Source: Mycolicibacterium porcinum
GTDB lineage: Bacteria; Actinomycetota; Actinomycetes; Mycobacteriales; Mycobacteriaceae
DNA: 52,895 bases
Assembly: GCA_001942045.1 (NCBI GenBank)
Contig: MSTD01000005.1
Location: forward strand, 70,642 to 123,536
Direction: 5' to 3'
Shown: positions 52,491 through 52,895 of the stretch, one piece after another
Layout: every line of letters begins with the position of its first letter
Numbering within the stretch: the stretch's first letter is position 1
Made by a program: the position numbers and the translations under genes
The notes under the pieces: model-generated
What the model was told of the DNA's origin: nothing
The model's input: the letters and a program-made list of their open reading frames with translations, nothing else
Database searches by the model: none

Positions 52491-52895
52491 GCCCGCTGCG
52501 TCGCCGCCTGCTGGTGTATTCGGCCCCGGTGGCACTGGTGCTCGTCGTCGCGATCGTCAAACTACTCTCGGTCGTGGTGATCGGTCAGTCGGCAGCGTCC
52601 GGCTTCAACGACCGTGACACCGAGGCGCTGGCGCGCGACGTCGGGCGGCTTCAGGAGCTGAACGTCGTCGATCCCGGCAAGGCAAGCTTCGCCGCGGGTG
52701 CCCTGGCCGTCCTGGAGGACCGGCTCGTCGACGCCGACCGGAACTTCACGGACGCGGTGGCCGAACTGAACGGGGCTGAATCCTGTTCGGCGAGGGTGAA
52801 TCTGGAGCTGGTCCGGGAGACGCTCGGCGACCGTGCCACCGCGGCTGCCGACGGACGGATGGCGCTCGGCCATTACCCCGCCGCCCGAGACGTTG
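52487..52895 (+). CDS. Membrane protein with TPR-like repeats, partial (BatC/E position)
   Basis: Only the first 136 codons are present; the gene runs off the right edge. ATG 52487 overlaps the stop of the vWA gene. One N-terminal helix (LLVYSAPVALVLVVAIVKLLSVVVIG) then a helical region with TPR-like spacing (ARDVGRLQELNVVDPGKASFAAGALAVLEDRLVDADRNF, LELVRETLGDRATAAADGRMAL). A helical TPR-type protein after two vWA genes is the usual end of MoxR-Bat operons. Confidence 0.72.
   Translation, partial: MSPLRRRLLVYSAPVALVLVVAIVKLLSVVVIGQSAASGFNDRDTEALARDVGRLQELNVVDPGKASFAAGALAVLEDRLVDADRNFTDAVAELNGAESCSARVNLELVRETLGDRATAAADGRMALGHYPAARDV

Overview
The window looks like chromosomal DNA from a fast-growing mycobacterium (Mycolicibacterium/Mycobacterium type). 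The evidence is uniformly high GC with GC-rich third codon positions, many GTG/TTG starts, tightly packed genes, and lineage-typical families: MmpS/MmpL transporters, a HadA/HadB-type dehydratase, a cutinase, an L,D-transpeptidase, a mycothiol-type (MDMPI) enzyme, HelD, and a second, divergent type II topoisomerase of the kind described in M. smegmatis. I saw no rRNA, tRNA, IS element, integrase, phage gene or CRISPR array. This is ordinary backbone with several accessory-looking cassettes.

Layout. 1-2.3 kb: minus-strand operon for an atypical gyrase-like enzyme (B subunit complete, A subunit cut by the window edge). 2.5-6.2 kb: ABC-F protein, then a large SRPBCC-acyl-CoA synthetase fusion. 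6.4-8.6 kb: small operon (DUF1906 glycosidase-like, SCO6745 family, MDMPI fold). 8.7-12.1 kb: MmpS-MmpL export pair. 12.1-16.0 kb: membrane protein, fused HadA-HadB-like double-hotdog protein, serpin, and a divergent PadR/SnoaL pair. 16.0-19.6 kb: exported lipase, Uma2-family protein, and an ArsR/AHSA1 operon with a near-perfect promoter-operator. 19.6-24.4 kb: a conservon (histidine-kinase-like protein, roadblock, DUF742, GTPase) with an MHYT sensor in the position held by the gyrase-protecting pentapeptide MfpA in M. tuberculosis. 24.4-25.3 kb is a long non-coding stretch. 25.3-28.3 kb: cell-envelope genes (L,D-transpeptidase, Pro/Ala-rich secreted protein, zinc-ribbon/DUF2510/DUF732 membrane protein) and a strong bidirectional terminator. 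28.5-34.8 kb: SDRs, a methyltransferase gene remnant, a GH5-like glycosidase, a Tat/lipoprotein epoxide-hydrolase-like enzyme with a divergent LysR gene, a VOC protein and a TetR gene. 34.8-38.2 kb: overlapping helD-flavin monooxygenase-tetR operon. 38.3-44.6 kb: Ski2-like helicase, AhpD-like protein, class III cyclase, cutinase, SnoaL, NUDIX and flavin-reductase-like genes. 44.7-48.2 kb: TetR and a divergent MmpL that share a striking double operator. 48.3-52.9 kb: MoxR-DUF58-membrane-vWA-vWA-TPR (Bat-type) operon running off the right edge.

The best leads for new biology are the conservon with MHYT in place of MfpA, the helD-monooxygenase-tetR operon, the double-operator TetR/MmpL pair, the SRPBCC-FadD fusion, and the zinc-ribbon/DUF2510/DUF732 protein. 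All functional statements come from reading motifs and family resemblance by eye; no database search was run.
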